Shown: in pieces, positions 15,341 to 24,089 of the stretch
Numbering within the stretch: the stretch's first letter is position 1
Layout: every line of letters begins with the position of its first letter
DNA from: Streptomyces klenkii
GTDB lineage: Bacteria > Actinomycetota > Actinomycetes > Streptomycetales > Streptomycetaceae
Direction: 5' to 3'
Length of the DNA stretch: 64,000 bases
Assembly (NCBI RefSeq): GCF_003626645.1
Contig: NZ_RBAM01000009.1
Coordinates: 1 to 64,000, forward strand
Made by a program: the position numbers and the translations under genes
Notes under the pieces: generated by a model
What the model was told of the DNA's origin: nothing
What the model saw: the letters and a program-made list of their open reading frames with translations, nothing else
The model's database searches: none

Positions 15341-15440
15341 AGAGTCATTACCGGCTCCGTGCGAAGCCCGGTCCAGGAACAACGGCTCGATCCGCGCCCA
15401 CTGCGCGTCAGTCAACGGCACAGCCAGCCCAACGACTGAC
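15341..15440 (-). pseudogene. Transposase N-terminal scrap
   Basis: On the minus strand the segment reads AVPLTDAQWARIEPLFLDRA, the opening of a Streptomyces IS5-type transposase, and then loses similarity within about 25 codons. No end repeats are seen. It lies just upstream of the chorismate-lyase operon and marks the right limit of the IS-rich part of the window. Confidence 0.65.
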
Positions 15441-15791
15441 TGATCCAAACGAAACTGCCGGGTTCGTACTGCCGGGTCCGTAGGAAGCCGTGCAGTGCTG
15501 TCGGGGTCTGTGCGGCCCCGCGCGATGGTCTCGCTGAAGGCCGTCGCGGCCGGGCCGTGTTGGCGCCTTCTGCCCTCGTACCGGGATCCGGGCCACGGAG
15601 CACGCCTTCCACCCGTCCGGAATCCCGACGCCGAACTCCACTGCCCTATCAGTGCACTTCACATCTGTACGGCGAGCGCGCCCGACGCCTGCTGCGGCAC
15701 CACAGCCGAAGGAACAGCCAAAGGAACAAGGAGTCGGACCTGTCCGGACCGCAGCCGAGGACGGGGCCCATCTGGCCCGTGCACGAGCACC
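15441..15791. other. Noncoding stretch between accessory segment and core
   Basis: About 350 bp with no frame that has both a start and a recognisable family. It is bounded by a transposase scrap on the left and a strong terminator on the right. It may hold the promoter of the leftward chorismate-lyase operon, but no clear -35/-10 pair stands out. Confidence 0.4.
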
Positions 15792-15835
15792 GGCCCGGTC
15801 TTGCAGTGAGCGCGAGCTCGCCGCAAGACCGGGCC
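15792..15835. terminator. Long-stem hairpin after the CNNM gene pair
   Basis: GGCCCGGTCTTGC (15792-15804) pairs perfectly with GCAAGACCGGGCC (15823-15835) around an 18-base loop that itself holds GAGCTC. It lies 57 bp beyond the stop of the leftward CNNM-type gene and is placed to end that operon. Confidence 0.7.
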
Positions 15836-15892
15836 GAGTGCGTCAACAGCGTCCGCCCGGGCCGGGGCGGCCGAGGGCGCCGGCGGTGCGTG

Positions 15893-16909
15893 TTACTGGG
15901 CCGGGCGGCCCACCAGTTCGCGTAGGAGGTCCTCCAGTGTGACGAGGCCGGCCAGTTTGCCGTCCTCGCCCATCACTCCGGCGAGGTGAGTGCCCGTGCC
16001 GCGCATCGTTGTGATGACGTCGTCCAGCGGTGTCGTCGCCGGGACCGTCGCGATGCGGCGCATCCGCTGGAGCGGGAAGGGGAAGTCCCGCGGCCGGGCG
16101 TCCAGGGCGTCCTTCACGTGCAGGTAGCCCAGGATGCGGCCCGCCGCGTCCACCACCGGGAACCGCGAGAACCCGGACTCGGCCGACAGCCGCTCCAGCC
16201 CCTCGGGAGTGATGCCCAGCGGCGCCGAGACGACCCGCTCGACGGGCGTGACCACGTTCTTCACCGGGCGCTTGCCCAGCTCCAGGGCGTCGCGCAGCCG
16301 GTCCGTGGCCCGTGAGTCCAGCAGGCCGGCCGCGCTGGAGTCGGCGACGATCCGGGCGAGCTGGTCGTCCGAGTACGTCGCCGCCACCTCGTCCTTCGGC
16401 TCCACCCGCAGCAGCTTCAGCAGCACGTTCGCGAAGGAGTTGATGGCGAAGACGAACGGGCGCAGTGCCCGCGCCAGGGTGACCAGCGGCGGGCCGAGCA
16501 GCAGGGCGCTGCGCACCGGCTCGGCCAGCGCGATGTTCTTCGGCACCATCTCGCCGAACAGCATGTGCAAGTACGTCGCCACGGCCAGCGCGATGACGAA
16601 CGAGATGGGGTGGACCAGGCCCTGCGGCACGCCGAGCACGTCGGAGACGGGCTCCAGCAGGTGGGCGATCGCGGGCTCGGCGACGACACCCAGGACCAGG
16701 GTGCACAGCGTGATGCCGAGCTGGGCCGCGGCCATCAGCGCCGAGATGTGGCGCAGGCCCCACATGACGCTGCGGGCGCGCCGGTCGCCCCGGTCGGCGT
16801 ACGGCTCGATCTGGCTGCGGCGCACCGAGATGAGGGCGAATTCCGCGCCCACGAAGAAGGCGTTGACGACGAGTGTCGCCAGGCCGATCAGGAGCTGGAT
16901 GAAGGTCAT
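15893..16909 (-). CDS. CNNM/CorC-type membrane protein (hemolysin family), second of a pair
   Basis: The 338-residue product has an N-terminal DUF21/CNNM transmembrane domain ('LLIGLATLVVNAFFVGAEFALISVRR', 'LGITLCTLVLGVVAEPAIAHLL', 'TYLHMLFGEMVPKNIALA') followed by two CBS domains ('VVTPVERVVSAPLG', 'GFSRFPVVDAAGRILGYLHVKDAL', 'LAGVMGEDGKLAGLVTLEDLLRELVG'). The family is linked to Mg2+ or other cation transport; the name hemolysin C is historical. The CorC accessory domain of its partner is absent, so it is the shorter type. ATG 16909 overlaps the upstream paralogue's stop by 4 bp (ATGA). Confidence 0.85.
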   Translation of the reverse strand: MTFIQLLIGLATLVVNAFFVGAEFALISVRRSQIEPYADRGDRRARSVMWGLRHISALMAAAQLGITLCTLVLGVVAEPAIAHLLEPVSDVLGVPQGLVHPISFVIALAVATYLHMLFGEMVPKNIALAEPVRSALLLGPPLVTLARALRPFVFAINSFANVLLKLLRVEPKDEVAATYSDDQLARIVADSSAAGLLDSRATDRLRDALELGKRPVKNVVTPVERVVSAPLGITPEGLERLSAESGFSRFPVVDAAGRILGYLHVKDALDARPRDFPFPLQRMRRIATVPATTPLDDVITTMRGTGTHLAGVMGEDGKLAGLVTLEDLLRELVGRPAQ

Positions 16910-18282
16910 CGGTCCACCTCCCCGGTGCCAGTACCAGTACCAGTACGAGTACCAGTGCCAGTCCCGCCGGCGGCGTCCGCGGGCGGTCCGGTCAGGCGGA
17001 CTCGGGCCGCGCGGTGACCGGTCGCGTCGACGACGTCGACGCGCCATCCCGCGACCTCCACGGTGTCGCCCCGGCCGGGGATCCGGCCGAGCTCGGTGGC
17101 CACGAGGCCGGCCAGGGTCTCGTACGGCCCGTCCGGCGCGTGCAGCCCGATGATCTCCAGCTGGTCGGTGCGGGCCGCGCCGTCCGCGTCGTACAGCGGG
17201 CGCCCCGCGGCGTCCGTGCCGGCGGGCGCGAGGTCGGGCACCTCGTGGGGGTCGTGCTCGTCGCGTACCTCGCCGACGACCTCCTCCACGATGTCCTCCA
17301 GGGTGACGACGCCGGCGGTGCCGCCGTATTCGTCGATGACGACGGCCATGGTGCGCTTGCCCGACAGCCGGTCCAGGAGCCGGTCCACGGTCAGCGACTC
17401 CGGCACGAGCAGCGGCTCGCGCAGGATCGAGGTGACGGGGTGGCGGGGGCGGCGGTCGGCGGGTATGGCCAGGACGTCCTTGATGTGGGCGACGCCGATG
17501 ACGGTGTCGAGGTTGTTGCGGTAGACGGGGAAGCGGGACAGGCCGGTCGCGCGGGTGGCGTTCGCGACGTCCTCCGCGGTGGCCTGGGCGTCCAGGGCGA
17601 TGACCTGGACGCGGGGCGTCATCACGTTCTCCGCCGTCAGGTCGGCGAGGCTCAGGGTCCGCACGAAGAGCTCGGCGGTGTCCGCCTCCAGGGTGCCTTC
17701 CTTGGCGGAGTGGCGGGCGAGCGCGGCCAGCTCCTGCGGGCCGCGCGCGGAGGCCAGCTCCTCGGCGGGCTCCAGGCCCATCCGGTGCAGGGTGCGGTTC
17801 GCGGTGTTGTTCAGGTGCCGGATCAGCGGGCGGAAGGCCGCGGAGAACGCGCGCTGCGGGCCCGCGACCCGCTTGGCGACCGGCAGCGGCCGGGAGATCG
17901 CCCAGTTCTTCGGGACGAGCTCGCCGACGACCATCAGCACGACGGTCGACAGCACCGTGGCCAGCACCAGGGCCGTCGTGGAGGCCGCGCCGGCGCCGAG
18001 GCCGATCGCCTCCATCGGGCCCGTGAGCAGCGCCGCGATGGACGGCTTGGAGATCATGCCGATGATCAGGCCGGTGACGGTGATGCCGAGCTGGGCGCCG
18101 GAGAGCTGGAAGGTGAGGCTGCGCACGGCCTGGATCGCGCCCGCCGCGCCGCGCTCGCCGTTCTCGGCGGCGCGTTCGAGGTCGGCGCGCTCGACGGTGG
18201 TGAGCGAGAACTCCGCCGCGACGAAGACGGCGCAGGCCAGGGTCAGCAGCAGGGCGACCACCAGCAGGACTACCTCGGTCAT
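16906..18282 (-). CDS. CNNM/CorC-type membrane protein (hemolysin family), first of a pair
   Basis: The 458-residue product shows a DUF21/CNNM membrane domain ('VVALLLTLACAVFVAAEFSLTTVERADL', 'MVVGELVPKNWAISRP'), two CBS domains ('MTPRVQVIALDAQATAEDV', 'LSRFPVYRNNLDTVIGVAHIKDVL', 'TMAVVIDEYGGTAGVVTLEDIVEEVVGEV') and a C-terminal CorC_HlyC domain ('TLAGLVATELGRIPGRGDTVEVAGWRVDVVD'). It probably exports or senses divalent cations at the membrane. The last roughly 20 residues are a Gly-Thr run encoded by a 6-bp repeat (16925-16960). It is translationally coupled to the next gene, and the pair may form a heterodimer. Confidence 0.86.
   Translation of the reverse strand: MTEVVLLVVALLLTLACAVFVAAEFSLTTVERADLERAAENGERGAAGAIQAVRSLTFQLSGAQLGITVTGLIIGMISKPSIAALLTGPMEAIGLGAGAASTTALVLATVLSTVVLMVVGELVPKNWAISRPLPVAKRVAGPQRAFSAAFRPLIRHLNNTANRTLHRMGLEPAEELASARGPQELAALARHSAKEGTLEADTAELFVRTLSLADLTAENVMTPRVQVIALDAQATAEDVANATRATGLSRFPVYRNNLDTVIGVAHIKDVLAIPADRRPRHPVTSILREPLLVPESLTVDRLLDRLSGKRTMAVVIDEYGGTAGVVTLEDIVEEVVGEVRDEHDPHEVPDLAPAGTDAAGRPLYDADGAARTDQLEIIGLHAPDGPYETLAGLVATELGRIPGRGDTVEVAGWRVDVVDATGHRAARVRLTGPPADAAGGTGTGTRTGTGTGTGEVDR
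16925..16960. repeat. 6-bp tandem repeat in a coding tail
   Basis: Six units of GTACCA (with GTGCCA and GTACGA variants) run from 16925 to 16960 and encode alternating Gly-Thr in the C-terminal tail of the upstream CNNM protein, ending 19 bp before the overlap with the next start. Gain or loss of units would change tail length by two residues without a frameshift. Confidence 0.85.
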
Positions 18283-18512
18283 CGGTTCACCTCCGTCCCA
18301 TGATCGGACGAAGGGACGGGGACCGCGCGATGTCGACTGCGGGGACTACTGGGAGGCTCGCCCATGGGCGGACGCTCACACCTTTCATGTTGTACGGGAA
18401 GCTGTCCACCCATGGTAAAGGACGGGCAAAAGGGGCTCCGGCGTTTATTCGGCCCCTCTCCAGCCTTCCCCAGCCCCTCCCCGGCCCCTCTCCGGCGCCC
18501 CGCCGGTGTCTG

Positions 18513-19403
18513 TCAGGCGGCCCGGCCGAGCTCCTCGATCACGGGGGCGAACGCCTCCATCGAGGGCTCCAGGACCGTGAAGTAGGTGAAGCCGAACCGT
18601 TCGCGGTGGGCCCGCACCTGGTCCGCGATGTCCTTGACCGAGCCGGCCAGCAGCACCGGGTGCGCCAGCAGCTCGTCCTCGGTCAGGCCGGGGGCCTGCG
18701 CGAGCAGCTCGCGGGCGGCGGCGCGGCGGTCGCCCACGACGACCCGCTGCACGAGGATGTTCAGCTCGGCGGGCTCGGGCCGGTCCGCGGCGAAGCCCTG
18801 GTAGCGGGCCACCCGCTCGTCCAGGACCGCGGGGGAGACGGGCCGGATGGCGCCGCTGTCGTCCGTCGTCGCCCCCGAGAACGCGGCGATGTCCGCGTAC
18901 CGCGCGGCGAGCCGCAGCATCCGGTCGCCGTTGCCGCCGAGGAGCAGCGGCGGGCGGGGGCCCTGCGCCGGCCGCGGCGCGTGCTCCGGGTCGCCGAGGA
19001 GCCGCTCCAGCTCGCGGACCGTGTGCTCCAGGTGGTCCACGCGCTCGCGCGGCGAGCCGAAGGGCAGGCCCGCGCGGTCGTGCTCGGCCTTCACGTAGCC
19101 CGCGCCCAGGCCCAGCTCCAGACGGCCGCCGGTGAGTTGGTCGGTGGTGGCCGCCTCGCGGGCCAGCATCGCCGGGTTCCACAGGCCCGCGTTGAGCACC
19201 ATGGTGCCCAGGCGCGGGCGCTCGGTGGCCTCGGCGGCGGCGACGAGGGACGGGAACGGCGCGGGCATCCCGAGGTGGTCGGGCACGAGGATCACGTCGT
19301 ACCCGAGGGCCTCGGCGCGGCGGCACTTCTCGCGCCATTCGGCGGCGGAGCCGGGGGAGAGCATGTTGACGGCGAAGCGGAAGGGGTGGGCGCAGGGGTT
19401 CAT
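18513..19403 (-). CDS. LLM-class F420-dependent oxidoreductase
   Basis: The 296-residue product is a luciferase-like TIM-barrel enzyme: 'FRFAVNMLSPGSAAEWREKCRRAEALGYDVILVPDH', 'RPRLGTMVLNAGLWNPAMLAREAATTDQLTGGRLELGLGAGY', 'LLLGGNGDRMLRLAARYADIAAFSG'. Members of this subgroup (TIGR03621-type) use the deazaflavin F420. The substrate cannot be inferred. ATG 19403 gives the usual start of the barrel. It stands alone; the methyltransferase gene upstream ends 73 bp away on the same strand. Confidence 0.85.
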   Translation of the reverse strand: MNPCAHPFRFAVNMLSPGSAAEWREKCRRAEALGYDVILVPDHLGMPAPFPSLVAAAEATERPRLGTMVLNAGLWNPAMLAREAATTDQLTGGRLELGLGAGYVKAEHDRAGLPFGSPRERVDHLEHTVRELERLLGDPEHAPRPAQGPRPPLLLGGNGDRMLRLAARYADIAAFSGATTDDSGAIRPVSPAVLDERVARYQGFAADRPEPAELNILVQRVVVGDRRAAARELLAQAPGLTEDELLAHPVLLAGSVKDIADQVRAHRERFGFTYFTVLEPSMEAFAPVIEELGRAA

Positions 19404-19476
19404 GATCCAAAGGTAGCGGAGGTAGCCTCCGTTTTTCCTGTGCTTTCGCCGCCGTGCCGCCGCGGTGTGAGAGGGC

Positions 19477-20220
19477 TCACGCGTGACCGTCCGCCGAATC
19501 GACGGAATCGACCTGATCAGCCGGGTTGGCCGAATCCGCCGGATCAGCCACGGGCGGCCGTCTGGCCACGCCCAGGACGCAGGGGGAGGCCGGTGTCGGC
19601 ACCCGCGTCTGCGGAACCCGCAGCCGGCTGTACGCACCGAGCTCGAACCCCGCCGCCTCGATCGACGCCAGCGGATCCCGCGCCGTGTGGCACCCGCCGA
19701 ACAGCACGGGCCAGACCGTCCGGTCCAGCGCGTGCTGCGTGACCGCCAGCGCCAGGCCCTCCGCCCGCCCGTGCTCGAAGAACCGCAGCTCACCGCCCGG
19801 CCTGAGCACCCGCCGCAGCTCCGCCAGCGCGCGCCGCACGTCCCGCACGGAACACAGCACCAGCGACGTCACCGCCGCGTCGAACGCCTCGCTCTTCACC
19901 GGAAGCGCCTCGGCCGCGCCCGGCACCACGTCCACCGGGACGCCCGACCGCACCGCCGCCTCCACCGCGATCCTGCGCAGGCCGCGCTCCGGCTCGATCG
20001 CCACCACCTCGGAGACCGTCGGCGGGTAGTACGGGAAGTTCAGGCCGTTCCCCGCGCCGATCTCGATCACCCGGCCCGACAGGCCGGCCAGCAGTTCGCG
20101 GCGGTGCGCGCCCACGCCGCCCCGCTCGTCGATGATCGGGCTCACCTTGGCGTAGAAGCGGGCGAAGACCGGATGGTGCACGGCGTCGTGCGGCAACCTG
20201 GTGCTCCGAAGCGGCGGCAT
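19477..20220 (-). CDS. Class I SAM-dependent methyltransferase next to bioD
   Basis: The 247-residue product has motif I 'GRVIEIGAGNGLNFPYYP', an acidic strand end 'VVAIEPERGL', 'AEALPVKSEAFDAAVTSLVLCSV' and 'ELRRVLRPGGELRFFEHG'. It resembles the METTL7/TMT1-type small methyltransferases. The C-terminal tail is a low-complexity Asp/Ala/Asn repeat (NPADQVDSVDSADGHA). It lies 143 bp downstream of bioD on the same strand, which raises the question of a link to biotin, but the fold is not clearly BioC. The start ATG 20220 has GGAAAGGGG upstream. Confidence 0.8.
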   Translation of the reverse strand: MPPLRSTRLPHDAVHHPVFARFYAKVSPIIDERGGVGAHRRELLAGLSGRVIEIGAGNGLNFPYYPPTVSEVVAIEPERGLRRIAVEAAVRSGVPVDVVPGAAEALPVKSEAFDAAVTSLVLCSVRDVRRALAELRRVLRPGGELRFFEHGRAEGLALAVTQHALDRTVWPVLFGGCHTARDPLASIEAAGFELGAYSRLRVPQTRVPTPASPCVLGVARRPPVADPADSANPADQVDSVDSADGHA

Positions 20221-20363
20221 GGCACACACCCCTTTCCGGGGACGACGGCTACCGCGATTGTTCCCCGGCCGGACCGGCTCGCACCGTCGGCGCGCCGCAA
20301 GCTCCGCTGCCGCCGCGGCAGTTGGGGCGGGCGGTGTGTGTGGGGTGGCCGGGGCGAGTGGGG

Positions 20364-21080
20364 TCAGCGGTGGGCCGCGGTGAAGCCTGCGGCGTCCCAG
20401 GTGCCGGACAGCTCCGGCGCCAGCCAGGCGGGGGCCGCCGTGCGGAAGCCCTCCGGCGGGAGGGACCCCGCGCCCTCCGGGACCGCGCCCAGCAGCGGGG
20501 CGCCGGCCGACTCCGGCAGGTCGGCGAGGTTGCAGCGCATCGCCAGGTCCGGGGCGGCCGGCCAGCTGCCGATCACCACGCCCTCGCAGCGCAGGCCCCG
20601 GGCACGCAGCGCCTCCGCGGTGAGGGCGGTCGTGTTGAGCGTGCCGAGGCCGGCCTGCGCGACGAGCAGGACGGGGGCCGCCAGCAGGTGCGCCACGTCC
20701 GCGAGGGTCGCGCCCTCCTCGTCCAGGCGGACGAGGAGCCCGCCGGCGCCCTCGACGAGCACCAGGTCGTGGCTCTCCGCGAGCCGCGCGGCCGCCTTCG
20801 CGATCTCCGGCGGGCGGACGGGGGCGAGGCCGGCCCGGGCCGCGGCCGTGCCCGGCGCGAGCGGCTCGGGGAACCGCGCGAGCTCCTCGCCGGTCACCGC
20901 GTCCCCCGCGAGCCGCCGCACCTCGGCGACATCACCGGGCTCGCCCGGCGCGACCCCCGTCTGCGCGGGCTTGAGCACGGCGACGGAGCGGCCGGCGGCC
21001 CGCGCCGCCGCCGCGAGGGCTGCGGTAACGATGGTCTTCCCGACCTCGGTGCCGGTGCCGGTGACGACGAGTACGGTCAT
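20364..21080 (-). CDS. bioD: Dethiobiotin synthase
   Basis: The 238-residue product is BioD, which closes the ureido ring of 7,8-diaminopelargonate with CO2 and ATP. Seen are the P-loop 'VVTGTGTEVGKTIVTAAL', 'VAVLKPAQTGV' (Lys of the active site), 'HDLVLVEGAGGLLVRL' (GAGG) and 'APVLLVAQAGLGTLNTTALTAEALRARGL'. Length is typical. It lies on the same strand as bioB-bioA, 233 bp downstream of bioA. Confidence 0.95.
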   Translation of the reverse strand: MTVLVVTGTGTEVGKTIVTAALAAAARAAGRSVAVLKPAQTGVAPGEPGDVAEVRRLAGDAVTGEELARFPEPLAPGTAAARAGLAPVRPPEIAKAAARLAESHDLVLVEGAGGLLVRLDEEGATLADVAHLLAAPVLLVAQAGLGTLNTTALTAEALRARGLRCEGVVIGSWPAAPDLAMRCNLADLPESAGAPLLGAVPEGAGSLPPEGFRTAAPAWLAPELSGTWDAAGFTAAHR

Positions 21081-21313
21081 GAATGTCCTCAGCCTTCTGT
21101 CTCATATTCCTGGTCCCCGGCCGAGGGCTGTCCGGCAGCGCCGGGCTGCGCCGTCTCGGCCGAGCGCCGCTGCGGCGGAGAAAGGACGCGCAGCAGCGCC
21201 GCATTCCCCCGCCGCGGCGCTGATCAGCCACCGTGGTGCTGTCCGGCGGTGCCGGATGGGCCTGCCCGGTGACCCGGGCGGCCGGGGAGCCCGGCGCCCC
21301 CGTGCGGCCCGCG

Positions 21314-22621
21314 TCACGCGATGCGGGCCGCCGCGCGGACCGCCGCGCACACCCGGGCCACGTCCTCGTCCGTCGTCACGTACGGCGGCATCACGTACAG
21401 CAGGTCGCGGAACGGGCGCAGCCAGACGCCCTCGCGGACCACGGCCCGCGTTGCCGCCGCGACGTCGACCTCGTGGTCGAGCTGGACGACGCCGATCGCG
21501 CCGAGGACGCGGACGTCCCGTACGCCCGGCAGCTCGGCCGCCTCGGCGAGGCCGTCCCGCAGGCCCGTCTCGATGCGCTTGACCTCCGTCTGCCAGTCCT
21601 GGCCCAGGAGGAGGTCGATCGAGGCGTTGGCGACGGCCGCGGCGAGCGGGTTGCCCATGAACGTCGGCCCGTGCGCCAGCACCGGCACCTCGCCCCGCGA
21701 GATGCCGTCGGCGACCCGCGTCGTGCACAGCGTCGCCGCCATCGTCAGATAGCCGCCGGTGAGCGCCTTGCCGAGGCACATCACGTCGGGCGTGACCCCG
21801 GCGTGGTCGGCCGCGAACAGCCGGCCCGTACGGCCGAACCCCGTGGCGATCTCGTCGAAGACGAGGAGCACGTCATGCTCGTCGCACGCGTCCCGCAGGA
21901 CCCGCAGCAGCGCGGGATCGTGGAAGCGCATCCCGCCCGCACCCTGCACCACCGGCTCGACGATGACCGCCGCGAGCTCGTGGGCATGGGCGGCGAGCGT
22001 CTCGCGCAGGTGCGCCGCGTACGCCGCGACGGCCTCCGGGCCCGCGGACAGAGCCGGCGGCGCGTCCGCGAAGACGTGCTTCGGGAGCGCCCCGGACCAC
22101 AGCTCGTGCATGCCGCCGTCGGGGTCGCACACGGCCATCGGCTGCCACGTGTCCCCGTGGTAGCCGCCGCGCCACGTCATCAGCCGCCGCTTCTCCGGCC
22201 GCCCGGCCGAGCGCCAGTACTGCAAGCACATCTTGACGGCCACTTCGACCGACACCGAGCCGGAGTCGGCGAGGAAGACGTGTTCCAGCCCCTCGGGGGT
22301 GATCTCCACGAGCCGCGCGGCGAGCCGCACGGCGGGCTCGTGGGTGAGCCCGCCGAACATCACATGGCTCATCCGCCCCAGCTGCGCCTGCGCGGCCTCG
22401 TTGAGGACGGGGTGGTTGTAGCCGTGGACGGCGGACCACCACGAGGACATGCCGTCGATCAGCTCGCCCACACCCTCGACGGGTTCGGCGAGCCGCAGCC
22501 GCACCCCCGACGCGGACGCGACGAGCAGCGGCTCCTGGCGGCCCGGCATCGGACCGTAGGGGTGCCACACGTGCTGCCGGTCGAGGGCGAGGAGCTCGCC
22601 GGGGGTGAGCGGCTCAGGCAT
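21314..22621 (-). CDS. bioA: Adenosylmethionine-8-amino-7-oxononanoate aminotransferase
   Basis: The 435-residue PLP enzyme transfers the amino group of SAM to 8-amino-7-oxononanoate. Visible are 'DRQHVWHPYGPMPG' (BioA N-terminal signature), 'YHGDTWQPMAVCDPDGGMHELWSG', 'VIVEPVVQGAGGMRFHDPALLRVL', 'LLVFDEIATGFGRTGRLFA' and 'VMCLGKALTGGYLTMAATLCT' with the PLP Lys. ATG 22621 overlaps the bioB stop by 8 bp, so the two are co-translated. Confidence 0.95.
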   Translation of the reverse strand: MPEPLTPGELLALDRQHVWHPYGPMPGRQEPLLVASASGVRLRLAEPVEGVGELIDGMSSWWSAVHGYNHPVLNEAAQAQLGRMSHVMFGGLTHEPAVRLAARLVEITPEGLEHVFLADSGSVSVEVAVKMCLQYWRSAGRPEKRRLMTWRGGYHGDTWQPMAVCDPDGGMHELWSGALPKHVFADAPPALSAGPEAVAAYAAHLRETLAAHAHELAAVIVEPVVQGAGGMRFHDPALLRVLRDACDEHDVLLVFDEIATGFGRTGRLFAADHAGVTPDVMCLGKALTGGYLTMAATLCTTRVADGISRGEVPVLAHGPTFMGNPLAAAVANASIDLLLGQDWQTEVKRIETGLRDGLAEAAELPGVRDVRVLGAIGVVQLDHEVDVAAATRAVVREGVWLRPFRDLLYVMPPYVTTDEDVARVCAAVRAAARIA

Positions 22622-23828
22622 TGGGCGGCAGGTCCGTGCCCGCGCCCCGGCGCCGCACGGCGACCAGGTCCGTCCGCGCGTCCTGGCCGGCGCCGACGGC
22701 CTCGGCCACGGGAGCCTCGGCCTCGGCAACCGCGGCCACAGGAGCCTCAGCCGCAGCCGGAACGGCCGAGTCGTCCCCGCAAGGCCCGCACGACCCCCCG
22801 CCGCAGCCCGCCCCGGCGACGTCCGCCCGGTGCGCCGGCAGCGTCGTCGTGCCGGCCCCCTCGACCTCGAACCCGGCGTCCGCGATCATGTCCAGGTCGG
22901 CCTTGCCCTCCTGGCCCTCGCTGGTCAGGTAGTCGCCGAGGAAGATCGAGTTGACCAGGTGCAGGGCGAGCGGCTGCATCGACCGCAGGTGCACCTCGCG
23001 CCCGCCCGCCAGCCGGACCTCCACGTCCGGGCAGACGAACCGCACCATGGCGAGGATGCGCAGCGCCCGCTGCGGGGTGAGGTTCCACTCCTTGGCGAGC
23101 GGCGTGCCCTCGAACGGGATGAGGAAGTTGACCGGCACCGAGTCCGGGTCCAGGTCGCGCAGCGAGAAGACGACGTCGACGAGGTCCTCGTCGCTCTCGC
23201 CCATGCCCGCGATCAGCCCGGAGCAGGCGGACATGCCCGCCGCCTGGGCCTGCTGCACGGTGTCGACGCGGTCGGCGTAGGTGTGGGTGGTGGTGATGCC
23301 GCCGTAGGTGGCTTCGGAGGTGTTGAGGTTGTGGTTGTACGCGTCGGCGCCCGCCTCGCGCAGCCGCTCGGCCTGGCCCGCGGAGAGCAGCCCGAGGCAC
23401 GCGCACACCTCGACGTCCTCGTTCTGCTCCTTGATCGCCTCGATGGTCTTCGAGACGCGGTCGATGTCCCGGTCCGTGGGCCCGCGGCCGCTCGCGACCA
23501 GGCAGACCCGCTTCGCGCCGCCCGCGACGCCGGCCGCGGCGGCCTTGGAGGCGTCCTCCGGCTTGAGCCAGGTGTACTTGAGGATCTCGGCCTTGGAGCC
23601 GAGCCGCTGCGAGCAGTATGAGCAGTCCTCGGGGCACAGCCCCGACTTCAGGTTGACGAGGTAGTTGAGCTTCACCCGGCGCCCGAACCACTTGCGGCGC
23701 ACCTTGCCGGCCGCGGCCACCACGTCGAGCAGGTCGTCGTCGGAGGTCGCCAGCACGGCGAGCGCCTCTTCACGGCTCGGCAGCTCGCGCCGCAGCCCCT
23801 TGTCCACCAGCGTGTTCAGCAGGTCCAT
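22614..23828 (-). CDS. bioB: Biotin synthase
   Basis: The 404-residue radical-SAM enzyme inserts sulfur into dethiobiotin. It has 'NLKSGLCPEDCSYCSQR' (CxxxCxxC for the 4Fe-4S cluster), 'VCACLGLLSAGQAERLREAGADAYNHNLNTS', 'GLIAGMGESDEDLVDVVFSLRDLDPDSVPVNFLIPFEGTPL' and 'LAGGREVHLRSMQPLAL' (ligands of the 2Fe-2S cluster region). The C-terminus is about 60 residues longer than usual: a Cys/Gly stretch (CGGGSCGPCGDD) then an Ala/Glu/Val-rich tail. It is divergent from bioF with a 261-bp gap. Confidence 0.95.
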   Translation of the reverse strand: MDLLNTLVDKGLRRELPSREEALAVLATSDDDLLDVVAAAGKVRRKWFGRRVKLNYLVNLKSGLCPEDCSYCSQRLGSKAEILKYTWLKPEDASKAAAAGVAGGAKRVCLVASGRGPTDRDIDRVSKTIEAIKEQNEDVEVCACLGLLSAGQAERLREAGADAYNHNLNTSEATYGGITTTHTYADRVDTVQQAQAAGMSACSGLIAGMGESDEDLVDVVFSLRDLDPDSVPVNFLIPFEGTPLAKEWNLTPQRALRILAMVRFVCPDVEVRLAGGREVHLRSMQPLALHLVNSIFLGDYLTSEGQEGKADLDMIADAGFEVEGAGTTTLPAHRADVAGAGCGGGSCGPCGDDSAVPAAAEAPVAAVAEAEAPVAEAVGAGQDARTDLVAVRRRGAGTDLPPNA

Positions 23829-23974
23829 GGCGGTGATCCTCGCTCACGGGGCGCCCTTGGCCAAGGTAGGGATTACACAACACGGGCGGTTTGATGTGTG
23901 TGTATTGCCACACCCTGACCAGGAGTGACGGCCGCTACGTTCTAGAGAGGTTCTATCCGGGCTCCACAGATCGC

Positions 23975-24038
23975 TCCGTAGATCTCTCTACGGATCGCTC
24001 TGCGGAACGTCCGGCAGAACGCTCTACGGAGCGCTCCG
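23975..24038. promoter_or_regulatory. Palindromes in the bioB-bioF divergent region
   Basis: TCCGTAGATCTCTCTACGGA (23975-23994, 8-bp perfect arms) and CGGAGCGCTCCG (24027-24038, perfect) lie 52-115 bp upstream of bioF within a stretch of CGCTCYRCGG-like copies. They could be operators for a biotin regulator or a leader hairpin of the bioF mRNA. They do not match the TTGAAC...GTTCAA type site I recall for actinobacterial BioQ. Confidence 0.5.
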
Positions 24039-24089
24039 CGGAGAACCGGCCCCCAGCCCCCTTAATACGCGAACGCGAAGGACGGCCTC

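Noticed and set aside
23829..24089. BioQ- or BirA-type operator
   Set aside because: The palindromes seen do not match the TTGAAC-type or E. coli BirA-type sites I know; listed only as unassigned palindromes.
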